This document shows positions 1 through 9,083 of a stretch of 64,000 nt of DNA, piece by piece (the stretch's first letter is position 1; every line of letters begins with the position of its first letter). Origin of the DNA: JBFFZF01 sp050732695. GTDB taxonomy: Bacteria; Gemmatimonadota; Gemmatimonadetes; Longimicrobiales; RSA9. Made by a program: the position numbers and the translations under genes. The notes beneath the pieces are model-generated. The model saw only the letters and a list, made by a program, of their open reading frames with translations. It was not told the DNA's origin and made no database searches. The DNA lies in assembly GCA_050732695.1 (NCBI GenBank), contig JBOHRL010000015.1, positions 11,057 through 75,056 on the forward strand. Reading direction: 5' to 3'.

Positions 1-1128
1 GACGAGGTGCGCCGGATCATCGGGATCGATCCACATGTCGTGGAAATCGCCGTGTGTTCCGTTGTTGATGCTTTCCGTGGTCTTGCCGCCATCCGTCGAG
101 CGGAAGAGTGTGGTGTTCTGAATGTAGACGACGTTCTCGTCTTTCGAGTCGGCGAAGACGTGGGTGTAGTAGAATGCGCGCTGGCGGATCGCACGATTGT
201 CGTTCACCATGGTCCACGTAGCGCCGGCATCATCGCTCGAGAAGAGGCCGCCATTCTCGTGCTCGACGAGCGCATAGACGCGATTCGAGTTGGCAAGCGA
301 GACGGCGACGCCAATGCGTCCGACGACGCCTTCCTGCGGTAATCCCGTGTTACGCGTGATCTCCATCCACGTCGCGCCGCCGTCCGTGCTCTTGAACAGC
401 CCGCTGCCAGGTCCGCCCGACGACATCTGGTACTCCTTGCGATACGCCTCCCAGAGCGCCGCATAGACGACGTTCGGGTTGTTGGAATCGATGACGATGT
501 CGATCGCACCGGTCCGATCGTCCCGGAACAGGACGCGCTCCCATGTGTCGCCGCCGTCCGTGCTTTTGAAGATGCCGCGTTCGTCGCTTGGCGCACCGTA
601 TTTGCCGAACGATGCGACGAAGATGATGTCGGGGTTCGCGGGATGGATGCGGATCTTCGAGATGCCATGCGATTCGCGGAATCCGACGTGCTCCCAGGTC
701 TTGCCCGCATCGCGGCTCCGGTACACGCCGTCGCCGGGCAGGATGTTGCCGCGCAGGCACGTTTCGCCGGTCCCGATGAACACGAGGTCGGGGTTCGTTT
801 CGCTGACCGCGACGGCTCCAATCGATGCACTTGTGATCTGGAAGTCGGTGACCGGCGCCCATGTCTCACCGCCGTCCGCCGTCTTCCACAGCCCGCCGCC
901 GGTAGCGCCGAAGTACGCCTCGTTGGCGCGGCCGCGCACGCCGGAAACGGCAATCGAACGGCCGCCCCGGTCCGGTCCGATGTTGCGCCAGCGGTACCCG
1001 GCGAGGAATGCCGAATCGAGGACTACGGCAGTGGCGCCGGGTTGCTGCGCGGTGATGGTAGCTGGAACCAGGAACGTGGCCAGAGCGATACCAGCCGCTG
1101 TCAAGCGAAGCACGAATCGTTCGAGCAT
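1..1128 (-). CDS. Secreted BNR/sortilin-like beta-propeller protein, C-terminus cut by window edge
   Basis: The reading frame is open from the ATG at 1128 to base 1, giving 376 codons with no stop, so the C-terminus lies outside the window. The N-terminus is a signal peptide (MLERFVLRLTAAGIALATFL, then a cleavage region near ITAQQ). The mature part repeats Asp-box/BNR motifs such as KTADGGETW, RSRDAGKTW and KSTDGGDTW, separated by NPD or NPN turns. This is the architecture of the large VPS10/sortilin-like 'glycosyl hydrolase' propellers common in Gemmatimonadota and Acidobacteria; members often reach about 1000 residues. Hydrolase activity is not demonstrated by the repeats, so only a periplasmic or secreted beta-propeller is supported. 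Confidence 0.85.
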   Translation of the reverse strand, partial: MLERFVLRLTAAGIALATFLVPATITAQQPGATAVVLDSAFLAGYRWRNIGPDRGGRSIAVSGVRGRANEAYFGATGGGLWKTADGGETWAPVTDFQITSASIGAVAVSETNPDLVFIGTGETCLRGNILPGDGVYRSRDAGKTWEHVGFRESHGISKIRIHPANPDIIFVASFGKYGAPSDERGIFKSTDGGDTWERVLFRDDRTGAIDIVIDSNNPNVVYAALWEAYRKEYQMSSGGPGSGLFKSTDGGATWMEITRNTGLPQEGVVGRIGVAVSLANSNRVYALVEHENGGLFSSDDAGATWTMVNDNRAIRQRAFYYTHVFADSKDENVVYIQNTTLFRSTDGGKTTESINNGTHGDFHDMWIDPDDPAHLV

Positions 1129-1266
1129 GGGAGAACGCCGGAAGAGGGAATCGTGACGATATACCGCAAATTAAGCGGCTCGGCCCGATCCCGCACGACC
1201 TTGCGCTCCGGACCATACTGGTGGAAGGCGAATTCGCCTGTCGAGTGGCCGGGCCTGTGACGAACA

Positions 1267-1298
1267 CCGGGCCGGCACGTTGTCACGCGCCGGCCCGG
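1267..1298 (-). terminator. GC-rich hairpin downstream of the LVIVD gene
   Basis: CCGGGCCGGC at 1267-1276 is perfectly repeated as its reverse complement at 1289-1298, with a 12-nt loop. It lies 30 bases past the stop of the LVIVD gene and before the BNR gene start. There is no T-tract, so intrinsic termination is a weak inference. Confidence 0.4.
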
Positions 1299-1328
1299 CA
1301 TCGTTTGAAGCGTTGACGCGTTGCCGGC

Positions 1329-3368
1329 TCAGCCCGTCGCGCCGGCCAGGTCACGCACTGCTCCTGCCAGCGTTCTCACCTTGGCGGAATCGCGCGAACT
1401 GCCCGCCTCGCCATCGAGTCGAGTTGCGAGAGCCGCCAATGTCTGACTCCGCGAAGCGCCTGATGCCCGCTCCGCGCTGGCCAGCTCCTGTCGCACCGAA
1501 GAAAGGCGCTGAGCCGAGAGCCCGCCCGACCGTTGGAGCTGGTCGACGTACGCTCGCGCGAGTGCGAAGCTGGCCGGCCATACGTACTGGGGCTGACCCT
1601 GTGCGTTCAGATATTCGAGCTTGATCGTCCTCGCCGCATCGATCTCATTCTGCGTGAGGAACGGGCTCGGCTCGAGCTGGAAGATGTCGAGACCCCGCCC
1701 GATCTCCGAGCTGACCAGCACACCATTGTACCAGTAGACGGACCACGATCCGCCGCTGGCCATGCGCGTCGAGTCGACCGGGCCGCGATCGTGGAACGCG
1801 ATCTCGACCGGGTTCGCGGGATCCGTCCAGTCGAAGACCGAAATACCACCCTGGTACCAGGACTGAGCCATCACGTCCCGGCCGGGGATCGGGATCATCG
1901 ATCCGTTGTGCGCGACGCAGTTCTCCTGCGATGTCTGCGCAGCCGGCATCTTGTAGTAGCTCGTGAACGTCATCTGCCGGTTCTGGATCGTGAAGATCGC
2001 GTCCGCGCCCCATTCCATCGGGTCGGAAGCACGACATTTCGGGCCGCCGCCGCCGCCCCACTCATCACTGAAGAGGATCTTCGTACCGTCATTGTTGAGG
2101 GTGGCTGAATGCCAGTACGAGAAGTTCGAGTCCGACACGGCATCGAGTCGGCGTGGGTTGACCGGGTCGCTGATGTCGAGGAGGAGGCCGTAGCCTTCGC
2201 AGGCGCCGCCGGCGAGGCCGATCTCCGGGTACACCGTAATGTCGTGGCACTGCGTCGGTCCGGGACGCGGGCCATCACCGGCCTCGAGAGGCTGGCCGAT
2301 CATCCGGGCGATCATCCCTGGAAGCGCCTCGCGCAGGGCCGTGCTGTCTGCCCGAGTCGGTGCGCCGGTGCCGCCCCTCGCCTTGACGATGCTGTCGAGC
2401 ATGGGGCGCGTGTACTGCGGCGGCAACACCATCGACTCGCCCATGATCTCGATGACGAAGTCGCCTCGTGCCTTGGCTCGTTCGATCTCGGCCATGTCCT
2501 CGGGCGCAAGACCGTGCGTCGGCGGTGCGACGAGATCGTTGAAGATGCGCGGCGAACTCACGATCGCGGCCTGCACCGGGTTCGCGAGCGGGACTCTGAT
2601 GACTTCGATGCGGAATAACGCCGAGTTCGGATCCTCGCCAGGCGGCGCGCCCGAGCAGCCGGCCAGCTCCTCCGCCGGCCGCACCGGCGCCGAACCCGAC
2701 ACGTAGATGTAGACGTTCGCCGGATCGTCCGGATCCGCGAGTACCGAGTGTGTATGCGAGCCGCGACACGTCTGCACGTTCCCGATGTACTTCGGATTGT
2801 GGATGTCCGTGATATCGAAGATGCGGATGCCGCGCAACCGGTGGTGACTGACCGCTTCTGACACTCCTTCCGTGCCGCAGTCGAGTCGCGCACCAAGGCC
2901 CTCGCCCGACACGAACAGCAGGTTCCTGTAGACCGAGACATCGCTCTGTGACGCCGGGCAGAGAAAGCCGACCTCGAGCGTTGGTTGAGCCGGATTCGAG
3001 ATGTTCCAGACCTGGTAGCCGTTGTAATTGCCCTGTATGGCCAGGTTGCCTGTGAAGGCGAGGTCGGAATTGGTGACGCCGATGAAGTCCTTCGAGGGCG
3101 GCGTCTCCGACACGACGCGCAGATTCCAGAGTGCCTCCTCGGCATCCGTCAAACCGGCACGCAGGCCGATGCGCGGATCAGGACTTGGTGCCGCCGCCTC
3201 GGCGATGGGCCTGACCGGTGCCGTGTTCTGCGGCGAGGCGGCGGTGCCTGACGCCGGCTCGCCCGGGGACGGCATCGACGACGCGCAGGCGGCCGACAAC
3301 ACCAGTGCACCAGCGAACGGCAAGCCCTGCGAAAGCCGGGCGGGCCGGAACGGTATTACGGATCTCAT
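1329..3368 (-). CDS. LVIVD-repeat beta-propeller lipoprotein
   Basis: A 679-residue exported protein. The N-terminal segment ends in LVLSAAC, a plausible lipobox, followed by a low-complexity Pro/Ala/Ser linker to about residue 60. The body has LVIVD-type blades: YNGYQVWNISNPAQPTLEVG, GIRIFDITDIHNPKYIGNV, GLLLDISDPVNPRRL and GISVFDWTDPANPVEI. Such proteins form beta-propellers of unknown ligand on the outside of the inner or outer membrane. It lies 52 bases downstream of the DUF305 gene on the same strand, so the two are probably co-transcribed. The last roughly 90 residues are a helical tail without blade motifs. The function is unknown; a role with the metal-binding-like DUF305 partner is inference. 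Confidence 0.85.
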   Translation of the reverse strand: MRSVIPFRPARLSQGLPFAGALVLSAACASSMPSPGEPASGTAASPQNTAPVRPIAEAAAPSPDPRIGLRAGLTDAEEALWNLRVVSETPPSKDFIGVTNSDLAFTGNLAIQGNYNGYQVWNISNPAQPTLEVGFLCPASQSDVSVYRNLLFVSGEGLGARLDCGTEGVSEAVSHHRLRGIRIFDITDIHNPKYIGNVQTCRGSHTHSVLADPDDPANVYIYVSGSAPVRPAEELAGCSGAPPGEDPNSALFRIEVIRVPLANPVQAAIVSSPRIFNDLVAPPTHGLAPEDMAEIERAKARGDFVIEIMGESMVLPPQYTRPMLDSIVKARGGTGAPTRADSTALREALPGMIARMIGQPLEAGDGPRPGPTQCHDITVYPEIGLAGGACEGYGLLLDISDPVNPRRLDAVSDSNFSYWHSATLNNDGTKILFSDEWGGGGGPKCRASDPMEWGADAIFTIQNRQMTFTSYYKMPAAQTSQENCVAHNGSMIPIPGRDVMAQSWYQGGISVFDWTDPANPVEIAFHDRGPVDSTRMASGGSWSVYWYNGVLVSSEIGRGLDIFQLEPSPFLTQNEIDAARTIKLEYLNAQGQPQYVWPASFALARAYVDQLQRSGGLSAQRLSSVRQELASAERASGASRSQTLAALATRLDGEAGSSRDSAKVRTLAGAVRDLAGATG

Positions 3369-3420
3369 ACGGGTTCCTTTTGTTGATGCGGAGTTGCAGA
3401 ACGGTCGAGTTCTGGTTCGA

Positions 3421-4110
3421 TCAATGCGAACGGTCTTTCGGTGCCAATGCGGAGAGCATGCGTTCCATGCGCGCGACCTCCGTTATCTGGTCGACCTGGA
3501 TGTCGGAAGCGAGCTTGAACACCACATCGTCCAACGCTGCGCCGTCAGTTGCGAACAGGTTGTGGACCATGGTGACGGCACCACGATGGTGCTGGATCAT
3601 GAAGGTCAGAAAGAGCCGATCGAAGTCCGATCCGCTCGCCTGGTCCAGTTCGCGCAACTGATCCGGTGTGAGCATTCCAGGCATGTGCAGGGCGTGCTCG
3701 GCGCCGTGTACGGTCAGATTCGATCCGTCGATATGCACCTCGGGCACTGGCTGCTCGCGGTCGCGCAGCCACTGCTCCATTCTGGCGATTTCGTCCTTCT
3801 GCGCGTTGATGATACGGGCCCCAAGCGTCCGGATCGATGCGCTGGCGCCGTGGGTCGGGACGAGGCCCGCCATGACGAGCGCCTGGGCGTGGTGCCCGAT
3901 CATTCCCGTCATGAATCGCACATCGGCATCGGTGAACTGCATGCGGGCGCTGTCCATCCTCGCCTTGTAGATCGCTTCGATTTCCGTCGGGGTCAGACCG
4001 GCGGGCCGCGGTGATGGCTCGATTCCAGCCTGTGCAGCGCTGCCGCAAGCCGTTGTGCCCATTACAGCAAGCAGAATCCAGCGGGTCAGGCGAGGGCGGA
4101 TCTCAGTCAT
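3421..4110 (-). CDS. DUF305 family exported protein
   Basis: This shows the two-half DUF305 signature: DVRFMTGMIGHHAQALVMA near residue 65 and LFLTFMIQHHRGAVTMV near residue 165, each with paired His and Met residues. Members such as cyanobacterial CopM bind copper in the periplasm. The N-terminus has a hydrophobic stretch ending in GTTAC that may be a lipobox, although the -3 residue is not ideal. The start is placed at ATG 4110 (MTEIRPRL); an in-frame start five codons upstream (4125) is possible. It is the first gene of a likely two-gene unit with the LVIVD lipoprotein. Metal binding is inferred from the His/Met motifs only. Confidence 0.88.
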   Translation of the reverse strand: MTEIRPRLTRWILLAVMGTTACGSAAQAGIEPSPRPAGLTPTEIEAIYKARMDSARMQFTDADVRFMTGMIGHHAQALVMAGLVPTHGASASIRTLGARIINAQKDEIARMEQWLRDREQPVPEVHIDGSNLTVHGAEHALHMPGMLTPDQLRELDQASGSDFDRLFLTFMIQHHRGAVTMVHNLFATDGAALDDVVFKLASDIQVDQITEVARMERMLSALAPKDRSH

Positions 4111-4215
4111 GTCTCTCCGGGCCACAGGAACGCCTCGGTCATGCGTACAAGTGCCCGATGATACGCATTACGAGAGGCCGGGTTTCAGTCCGGAGATGCG
4201 CACCAGCACTGGCTA

Positions 4216-5376
4216 TCAGCTTCCGGTGACGGGCTCGAGCCGGACGATGGGTGTGGGCTCGCCGTCATCGTGGTCGATCGCGAGATAGATGAAGCCATCG
4301 GGTCCCTGTCGTACATCGCGGATGCGGCCCATTCCGCGGACGAGCGTTTCTTCGCGGACGACGCGCGTCCCATCGAGGTCGAGGTGAGCCAGTTGCTGGC
4401 CGGTCATGCCGCCGACGAACAGGTCGCCACGCCAGTCGGGGAAACGGTCGCCGGAGTACACGAGGAGGCCGGACGTCGCGATGGACGGGACCCAGAAGTG
4501 GGCGGGCTGTTCCATGCCTTCTCTGTGCGTTCCTTCGTGAATGGCAGTGCCGCTGCGGTAGTTGACGCCATAGCCGATGACGGGCCAGCCGTAATTGGCG
4601 CCGGGTCGAATGTGGTTCAGCTCATCGCCGCCCTGCGGGCCGTGTTCGGTCAGCCAGATATCTCCGGTTTCTGGATGAATCGCGAGTCCCTGCGGGTTGC
4701 GGTGTCCGTAGCTCCAGATTTCCGGCCGTGCGTCGGGCCGGTTGGCAAAGGGGTTGTCGGCGGGAACGCGGCCATCGTCATGCAACCGGTTGGTGGTTCC
4801 GTGGTGATTCGAGAGATCCTGGGCGGGGTGCGCTTCGAGGTTTCCGCGGGGCGGGACCTGGCGGTCACCGACCGTGATGAAGAGATAGCCGTTCCGGTCG
4901 AATGCCAGTCTCGATCCGTAATGACCGTTCCCGGTGCTCATCGCCTCGAAGATCTCCTCGACGCTGGTAAGCCGATCGTTTTCGAACCGCCCGCGGACAA
5001 CGGCGGTGGTGGCGCCTCCGGCGGGCATTGGCTTCGAAAAACTGAGGTAGATCAAGCGGTTGGAAGCGAAGTCGGGGTGCGGGACGACATCGAGCAGCCC
5101 GCCCTGACCCTGTGCGTGAACGGCCGGGACGCCGGCGACAGCGTCGGGCAGCAGCGTTCCGTCGCGAATGATCCGGAGCCGCCCCGGTCGCTCGGTTACG
5201 AGGATGTCGCCGCCGGGCAGGAAAGCGATTGCCCACGGGTGCACGAGACCTTCGGCCACTGTGACGATGCGATAGTCGTGGTCCGCCGCCCGTTGCACCG
5301 GCGCCTGTGCACAGACAGGAAGCGTACCCGACAGAGAAAGCGTGAAGACGGCGAGATCAGGGCGAAGCCGGACCAT
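4216..5376 (-). CDS. PQQ-dependent soluble aldose sugar dehydrogenase (GSDH/YliI type)
   Basis: A 386-residue secreted six-bladed propeller. The signal peptide covers about residues 1-24 (ending PVCAQA). Family hallmarks are GLVHPWAIAFLPGGDILVTE, QGGLLDVVPHPDF, NGHYGSRLAFDRNGYLFITV with the catalytic-type His, RLHDDGRVPADNPF, GHRNPQGLAIHPETGDIW with the conserved Arg, NHIRPGANYGWP and PSIATSGL. These proteins oxidise the C1 of aldoses in the periplasm using PQQ and Ca2+. No PQQ biosynthesis gene is visible here. Length and motif order match intact family members. It is on the same strand as the DUF2911 gene but 114 bases apart. Confidence 0.9.
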   Translation of the reverse strand: MVRLRPDLAVFTLSLSGTLPVCAQAPVQRAADHDYRIVTVAEGLVHPWAIAFLPGGDILVTERPGRLRIIRDGTLLPDAVAGVPAVHAQGQGGLLDVVPHPDFASNRLIYLSFSKPMPAGGATTAVVRGRFENDRLTSVEEIFEAMSTGNGHYGSRLAFDRNGYLFITVGDRQVPPRGNLEAHPAQDLSNHHGTTNRLHDDGRVPADNPFANRPDARPEIWSYGHRNPQGLAIHPETGDIWLTEHGPQGGDELNHIRPGANYGWPVIGYGVNYRSGTAIHEGTHREGMEQPAHFWVPSIATSGLLVYSGDRFPDWRGDLFVGGMTGQQLAHLDLDGTRVVREETLVRGMGRIRDVRQGPDGFIYLAIDHDDGEPTPIVRLEPVTGS

Positions 5377-5490
5377 ATCGGACTCCTCTGTGACAAACCA
5401 TCGGAAACGATTCGTCTACGTTGCGGTCGGGCGCGAAACGTAGCGGCGCTCTTGCTGGTCGAGCAACAACTCGTTCCCGACAACGATGCT

Positions 5491-6021
5491 TCAGCGCTCG
5501 ACCTCGATCGGGATCGGAACGATGACCTCGCCCCAATGCAGCAGGAGCGTTGCGCTGTACGGACCGACCACGGGGAAGTAGAAGGCGAGGGTCTCCATGT
5601 GCGCGCCCCGTTCGGTGCGGATCGTTGTGCGCATCGCTTCGCTCTCGGGGCCCGGATAGATCGCGTGACTCGTGTCCCACGTCCGGTTGAGGATGAGGGT
5701 CCACTCGTTCGCACCCGGGATCGTCCAGACGCCGTACCGGCCAGCGGGCACATCCTCGCCGGCGACCCGGGCTGGTGCACTCAATTCGAGGATCGTGGCG
5801 CGGTTTGCGCCCGGCGTCCACAACGCATCATGGACGACGATGCCGTCGTCTCCGAACAATTGCCGCCCGCGCGCGACCGGCCTGTCGTACTCGACCGTTA
5901 TGGTCGTCGTATGGATTGTCTGCGAGACCGTGCCGTGCTGACTCGGGCGCGGCGTCTGCGCTTCGATGGGCGATGTCATTGCCGACACGCCAATAAGGAA
6001 GCCGAGACCTGCCTTGCGCAT
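5491..6021 (-). CDS. DUF2911 secreted protein
   Basis: This predicts a small exported protein of about 176 residues with a signal peptide (MRKAGLGFLIGVSAM, cleavage near IEAQT). The DUF2911 pattern is clear: SQTIHTTTITVEYDRPVARG, VHDALWTPGANRATIL, VPAGRYGVWTIPGANEWTLI and WDTSHAIYP. The domain is beta-rich and of unknown function, common in Bacteroidota and Gemmatimonadota. The start is at 6021 because AGGAGGT sits 6 bases upstream; a start ten codons earlier at 6051 would overlap that ribosome binding site. Confidence 0.88.
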   Translation of the reverse strand: MRKAGLGFLIGVSAMTSPIEAQTPRPSQHGTVSQTIHTTTITVEYDRPVARGRQLFGDDGIVVHDALWTPGANRATILELSAPARVAGEDVPAGRYGVWTIPGANEWTLILNRTWDTSHAIYPGPESEAMRTTIRTERGAHMETLAFYFPVVGPYSATLLLHWGEVIVPIPIEVER

Positions 6022-6413
6022 GACAGCACCTCCTTGGATGCAGCGTTTCACTCGACGCGAGTGCGGGCGGCAGGAACCAATGTACGCGTTTCAAGGCGCT
6101 CCGGCTCAGGCGGTGGCGGGGCAGGGGCGAAGCCGTCGCGGGAAAACCGTGGCCAGCCGTCGCTACTCCTTGCGTGCGACCCGGCTCGGGGACGGGCTCG
6201 GCACGCGGCGCCGCGAAGGATCGTCTGCGGCCAAGCGGCGAAATCGCATTGCGTTACGGTGTTCCTCAGACCCGTGCTGGCCGGCGCGGCGACCCTTCAA
6301 TCCGGGGCACGCGGCATGCCCTGATCCCACACTGAAGGTGTCGAGCCCGTGGAAGAGCGTCCACGCGCGCCACCTCGGCCGCACGACAACGCTGTCGATA
6401 ACCGGAGGTTATC
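6022..6413. other. Divergent intergenic region, no gene seen
   Basis: This 392-base spacer lies between the DUF2911 gene (minus) and the small secreted gene (plus). No supported ORF, RNA gene or strong hairpin was seen. It presumably holds both promoters, but no clear -35/-10 pair stands out. Confidence 0.5.
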
Positions 6414-6917
6414 ATGCGCTACGTCCTTCTCTGTCTGCCTCTCGTCCTCGCCGCCGACTTCAGCGAGCCGGCGCTACCGGCGTGCGGGGAGGCCGCCCTC
6501 GCGGCCGCGCCCGATCAATGGGACGCGGAGAATGCCGTGTCCGGCGACCTCACGCAGGACGGGCATGAAGACGTCGTATTCTGGAAGCGCGATGGCGATT
6601 CGGTACTTCTCTACATCGCCGCGTGCGACGGTGGCCGGCCAGTGGAAACGTGGCGGTTCCGGGTTCCGCTGAAAGAGGACTGTCCGCCGGCAGCGACGAC
6701 GGTCGAGGTGACCAATGTGCTCATGGACGCCGCACTGGTCGAGCGCGTGTGTGCCGCGGGCAACAGCGACGAATGCCAGCACATGCGACGGGAGAACCAG
6801 CGGCGCCAGACACTCACGGACGGCGGCGCCCGTCAACTGCGCGTGAGCGGACCGGCGTGTGCGGATACTCGCCTGCGCTGGTCCACGGACAAGCGCGGAT
6901 TCATGCGCATCGGGTGA
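6414..6917 (+). CDS. Small secreted protein of unknown function
   Basis: A 167-residue predicted exported protein; the first 14 residues (MRYVLLCLPLVLAA) form a short signal peptide. A GGAGG lies about 6 bases before the ATG. The segment SGDLTQDGHEDVVFWKRDGD resembles one FG-GAP/VCBS blade with a calcium-type D-x-D-x-D loop. The mature part has seven or eight cysteines, including pairs around ERVCAAGNSDECQHM, which suggests disulfides. No family was recognised. Third codon positions are GC-rich as in neighbours, which supports coding. Confidence 0.65.
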   Translation: MRYVLLCLPLVLAADFSEPALPACGEAALAAAPDQWDAENAVSGDLTQDGHEDVVFWKRDGDSVLLYIAACDGGRPVETWRFRVPLKEDCPPAATTVEVTNVLMDAALVERVCAAGNSDECQHMRRENQRRQTLTDGGARQLRVSGPACADTRLRWSTDKRGFMRIG

Positions 6918-7035
6918 AGGCTGGTGCCGCCAGCAACTGCGCGGCCTGCGGCGCGCTGGACGCGGCGGCGACGGCGGAGATCGGCGAATGGGGCGGGATC
7001 CGACGACTGTTTCGCCGCCCACGCCCGCTGCGAAC

Positions 7036-7944
7036 TCAGCGGTAGAATGTCGTCTTCGCGGCCGTGGCGGCGGTTGACCCGCCGCCCTGATCGCGTTTCC
7101 ACGCATCGTAACGCATGCGCAGCGTAGTCACGGGATCGGGGCTCTCATCCGGGCGGATGTTCTCGTCGGTCACGTTCAGGAAGAGGCGGTACTGTCCATC
7201 GTTGAATGCTGCTCCGCTCGGGTCGGAGGAATCGGCCGCGAGCAGGTACGCGACGTGTGACGTGCGCAGTGAGCACATCTGCGCCGACGCGGTTGCCGGC
7301 TCGCTGGCGCACGTGCAGCGGCGGTCGCCGCCCTCGCGGTTCGCCGCTTCCATCGCCGCCATCACGCGGTCGAGAATGGTGCCGCCGCTTTCGCGCATGG
7401 CGCGCGCGGCCTGGTACACGACTTCGTCGCTCGCCAGGATGTTGCCCTGAACGGAAAAGACGATGTCCGTGCCCGGCACGCGGTCCTGCATGTCGAGTGA
7501 GACCTCGCCGTTCCGAGCGCCGGAGAACCCGGCCGATCTGCCCTGCCTGTCGACAATCCCGAACTGGCGGCGCTCGACGAGCGAGTCCGCGCGCAGTTTC
7601 TCGATGATGTCTGCCGGAGCGGTTCCCGCGCGCAGCTCGCGATAGATCAGCTCCTGGTTCTGTCGCGTGTTGTCGACGCCGGCCTGAGCGGCTGCCACAC
7701 CAACTCCGGGCACGACAATCGCCTGGATGTCCATCAGCCCCTTTGCGGGAAACCCGGCGAAACGACCCTGCGGGACACACGTCGCGGATGCGATCACGAC
7801 CTGCCCGGTTCGCCGGTCGATCGCGATGATGGACCACGTCGCGTACACGGCCGAGGCCGACACCAACAGGAGTACGACCGCCGTCGCGATGGTCAGCGTC
7901 CGCGGTGTTCGGCGGCTGGCTCGGGTTCGGCGGGTGCGGTCCAT
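7036..7944 (-). CDS. DUF1028 family putative Ntn-hydrolase-like secreted protein
   Basis: The protein has a signal segment (TIATAVVLLLVSASAVYA) directly followed by TWSIIAIDRRTGQVVIASAT, the DUF1028 start, where the new N-terminal Thr or Ser could act as a nucleophile as proposed for this fold. Other family blocks are VPGVGVAAAQAGVDNTRQNQ, FGIVDRQGRSAGFSG, QGNILASDEVV and DRRCTCASEPATASAQMCSL. It is exported and its activity is unknown. ATG 7944 (MDRTRRTRAS) is preferred over a TTG at 7977. Confidence 0.87.
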   Translation of the reverse strand: MDRTRRTRASRRTPRTLTIATAVVLLLVSASAVYATWSIIAIDRRTGQVVIASATCVPQGRFAGFPAKGLMDIQAIVVPGVGVAAAQAGVDNTRQNQELIYRELRAGTAPADIIEKLRADSLVERRQFGIVDRQGRSAGFSGARNGEVSLDMQDRVPGTDIVFSVQGNILASDEVVYQAARAMRESGGTILDRVMAAMEAANREGGDRRCTCASEPATASAQMCSLRTSHVAYLLAADSSDPSGAAFNDGQYRLFLNVTDENIRPDESPDPVTTLRMRYDAWKRDQGGGSTAATAAKTTFYR

Positions 7945-8089
7945 GACGCTCTCACGGGGCAGGGGGCAATGATCCAAGCCATCAGTCTAGAGGCGTCCCG
8001 ACGAAGGGGCAATGCGCGGCACTGGCCTGCTTTCAGCACGAGCTGGCCGCCCTGACCGATCGGGAATCTACGAGTCGGGCCGCCGGGGT

Positions 8090-9040
8090 CTACGAACCGA
8101 TCGGGATGGCGGCCGCGTTGGCGGCAAGCCACGTGTCGAAGTTCATGAGGTCGGGGTTGAGGGCCCTTGACCGGGCCACGTCACGTGTGGCGTTGAGTTC
8201 GTCGGCGCACTCGTCATAATACTGGAACATGTTGCCGAGGTCATCGGCGCCGGGGAAGCCGAAGGCACGGAAGGTCGCGGGCGTCAGCGCGTTGAATCGA
8301 ACGGGCTGACCGAGGTGCTTTGTGAACGCAGCCGCCATCTGATTGCCGGAGAGGTGTTCGCCGGCGAGGCCGATACGGTGGCCGATGAGGTCGGCCCCGC
8401 GCTTGAAGATACCGTAGCAGCATCGGCCGACGTCCTGCGCAGCGATGCCGGCCATTTTCGACGAACCGATGGGCAGGGACAATTCGAGTTGCCCATCGGG
8501 TCCGGGCTTTGGTTCCTGACCGAACCGGATGAAGTTCTCCCAGTAGAAAGACGCGAGCATGTACGTTGTGGGCAGATCTGCGAACAAGTGGTCGCATTGA
8601 GCCTTGCTGTCGAAGTGCGGCACCTTGTAGTTGCCCAGAAGTGTCGGCATCCGGTCATCGGAGAGCGGGATGCAGTTTCGGGAGTCCTCGAGAGTGGACC
8701 AGATCACGTGCCTGGGCCGGGCGACTCTGGCGGCTGCGGCCATGTTTCGAATCTCCTCGCCTTCTTTTTCGGGCGAGAACGTGTTCCAGTAGAACGACAC
8801 GCAGAAGATGCCGTGTGCTCCGGCAAAGGCCTGCTCGAGGCTTCCGGGATCGTAGGAATCGGCGGACACGACGTCGGCCCCGGCATCGGCGAGGGCTTTG
8901 GCGTTGCCGGACGATGGGTCGCGCGTGATGGCGCGGGCGGTGAACTCGGAGTTCCTGTCGGCGATGATGGCGCGCACCAGCCCGCCGCCCTGCGCGCCCG
9001 TGGCGCCCATCACTGCGATGACCTTCCGGTCTGGCATCAT
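8090..9040 (-). CDS. NmrA-like NAD(P)-binding Rossmann protein
   Basis: A cytoplasmic protein of about 316 residues. It starts with KVIAVMGATGAQGGGLVRAI, the NmrA-type nucleotide-binding loop, followed by an ADVVSADSYDPGSLEQAF segment and RHVIWSTLEDS. The family covers atypical short-chain dehydrogenases and redox sensors that often lack the catalytic Tyr-Lys pair; no clear YxxxK is seen here. Start 9040 or 9037 (tandem ATGs) follows a GGGGGA stretch; the longer reading upstream to 9223 has no matching family sequence. Its role is unknown. Confidence 0.85.
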   Translation of the reverse strand: MMPDRKVIAVMGATGAQGGGLVRAIIADRNSEFTARAITRDPSSGNAKALADAGADVVSADSYDPGSLEQAFAGAHGIFCVSFYWNTFSPEKEGEEIRNMAAAARVARPRHVIWSTLEDSRNCIPLSDDRMPTLLGNYKVPHFDSKAQCDHLFADLPTTYMLASFYWENFIRFGQEPKPGPDGQLELSLPIGSSKMAGIAAQDVGRCCYGIFKRGADLIGHRIGLAGEHLSGNQMAAAFTKHLGQPVRFNALTPATFRAFGFPGADDLGNMFQYYDECADELNATRDVARSRALNPDLMNFDTWLAANAAAIPIGS

Positions 9041-9083
9041 GTCCCCCGCTCGTGCAGTGGAATCGATTCGAGGCCTCGCACGT

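Noticed and set aside
4270..6324. 684-residue plus-strand ORF
   Set aside because: Antisense to the PQQ dehydrogenase and DUF2911 genes; composition is that of a complementary GC-rich frame, with no motif or signal.
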